From positions 17,675-81,674 of the forward strand of contig CAMOGW010000008.1 of assembly GCA_946614435.1 (NCBI GenBank): a DNA stretch of 64,000 nt. The letters run 5' to 3'. Shown in pieces: positions 63,739 to 64,000 of this stretch (position 1 is its first letter; every line of letters begins with the position of its first letter). Position numbers and translations under genes: made by a program. Under the pieces are notes generated by a model, which did no database searches, was not told the DNA's origin, and saw only the letters and a list, made by a program, of their open reading frames with translations. The DNA comes from an uncultured Prevotella sp. GTDB lineage: Bacteria > Bacteroidota > Bacteroidia > Bacteroidales > Bacteroidaceae.

Positions 63739-64000
<262 letters not shown>

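Overview
The window looks like a chromosomal segment of a Bacteroidales bacterium, most likely Prevotella or a close relative. The evidence is the repeated Bacteroidota-type promoter box TAnnTTTG, often with TTTG about 19-20 bases upstream. Other support comes from the gene families present: an EF-G2-like factor, AAA_14/DUF4143-type ATPases, a GH43 enzyme with signal peptide, a Fibrobacter-type paralogous-domain lipoprotein and a homoserine acetyltransferase of the MetA fold. No species call is possible from sequence reading alone.

Layout. 1-3.8 kb: the end of a probable restriction/defence locus on the minus strand, with a PLD-SNF2 helicase and the start of an Eco57I-like methylase cut by the window edge. 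3.9-4.35 kb: a 438-bp MITE-like element with perfect 33-bp terminal inverted repeats. 4.4-8.7 kb: two tandem acyl-CoA ligase paralogues and a hydroxyacid dehydrogenase. 8.9-10.1 kb: hemW. 10.2-11.46 kb: a promoter, a highly structured leader RNA, a lipoprotein whose C-terminus looks like a diversified (DGR-type) target, and a large hairpin. 11.5-15.2 kb: an AAA_14 ATPase and an EF-G2-like factor. 15.3-18.8 kb: the GDP-fucose operon manC-gmd-fcl with a 35-bp tandem repeat at its end. 19-23.8 kb: a membrane protein and a glnS-TPR-dedA operon. 23.9-24.25 kb: a second palindrome plus 22-bp repeat array. 24.3-27.7 kb: a Pho-like sensor and regulator pair and a Na/Pi symporter. 28.1-33.1 kb: an exonuclease and a TolC-EmrA-EmrB-like efflux operon whose first start codon lies in a hairpin. 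33.2-40.4 kb: a flavoprotein, a TIGR04076 protein, GH43, ABC-F and an M13 peptidase.

Two long signalling operons fill 40.5-62.4 kb. The first encodes a multi-zinc-ribbon protein, a Hanks-type kinase with transmembrane tail, a protein with four AAA modules, a zinc-ribbon/FHA protein and a PP2C phosphatase. It then continues into metAA, a U32 peptidase and a zinc-ribbon lipoprotein. The second encodes a response regulator fused to a SpoIIE-type phosphatase, a membrane-anchored coiled-coil/propeller protein, a two-component propeller kinase lacking the phosphoacceptor histidine, and a small soluble kinase that has it. It ends with a TonB-dependent receptor carrying an extra N-terminal domain and an RsbW-like ATPase. 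Start and stop codons in both operons mostly overlap, implying coupled expression. I regard these two operons, together with the structured leader RNA/lipoprotein locus and the palindrome/22-bp repeat family, as the best candidates for undescribed biology.

The window closes with a second AAA_14-like ATPase and the start of a pyruvate:ferredoxin oxidoreductase. No rRNA, tRNA, CRISPR array, transposase or integrase was recognised.
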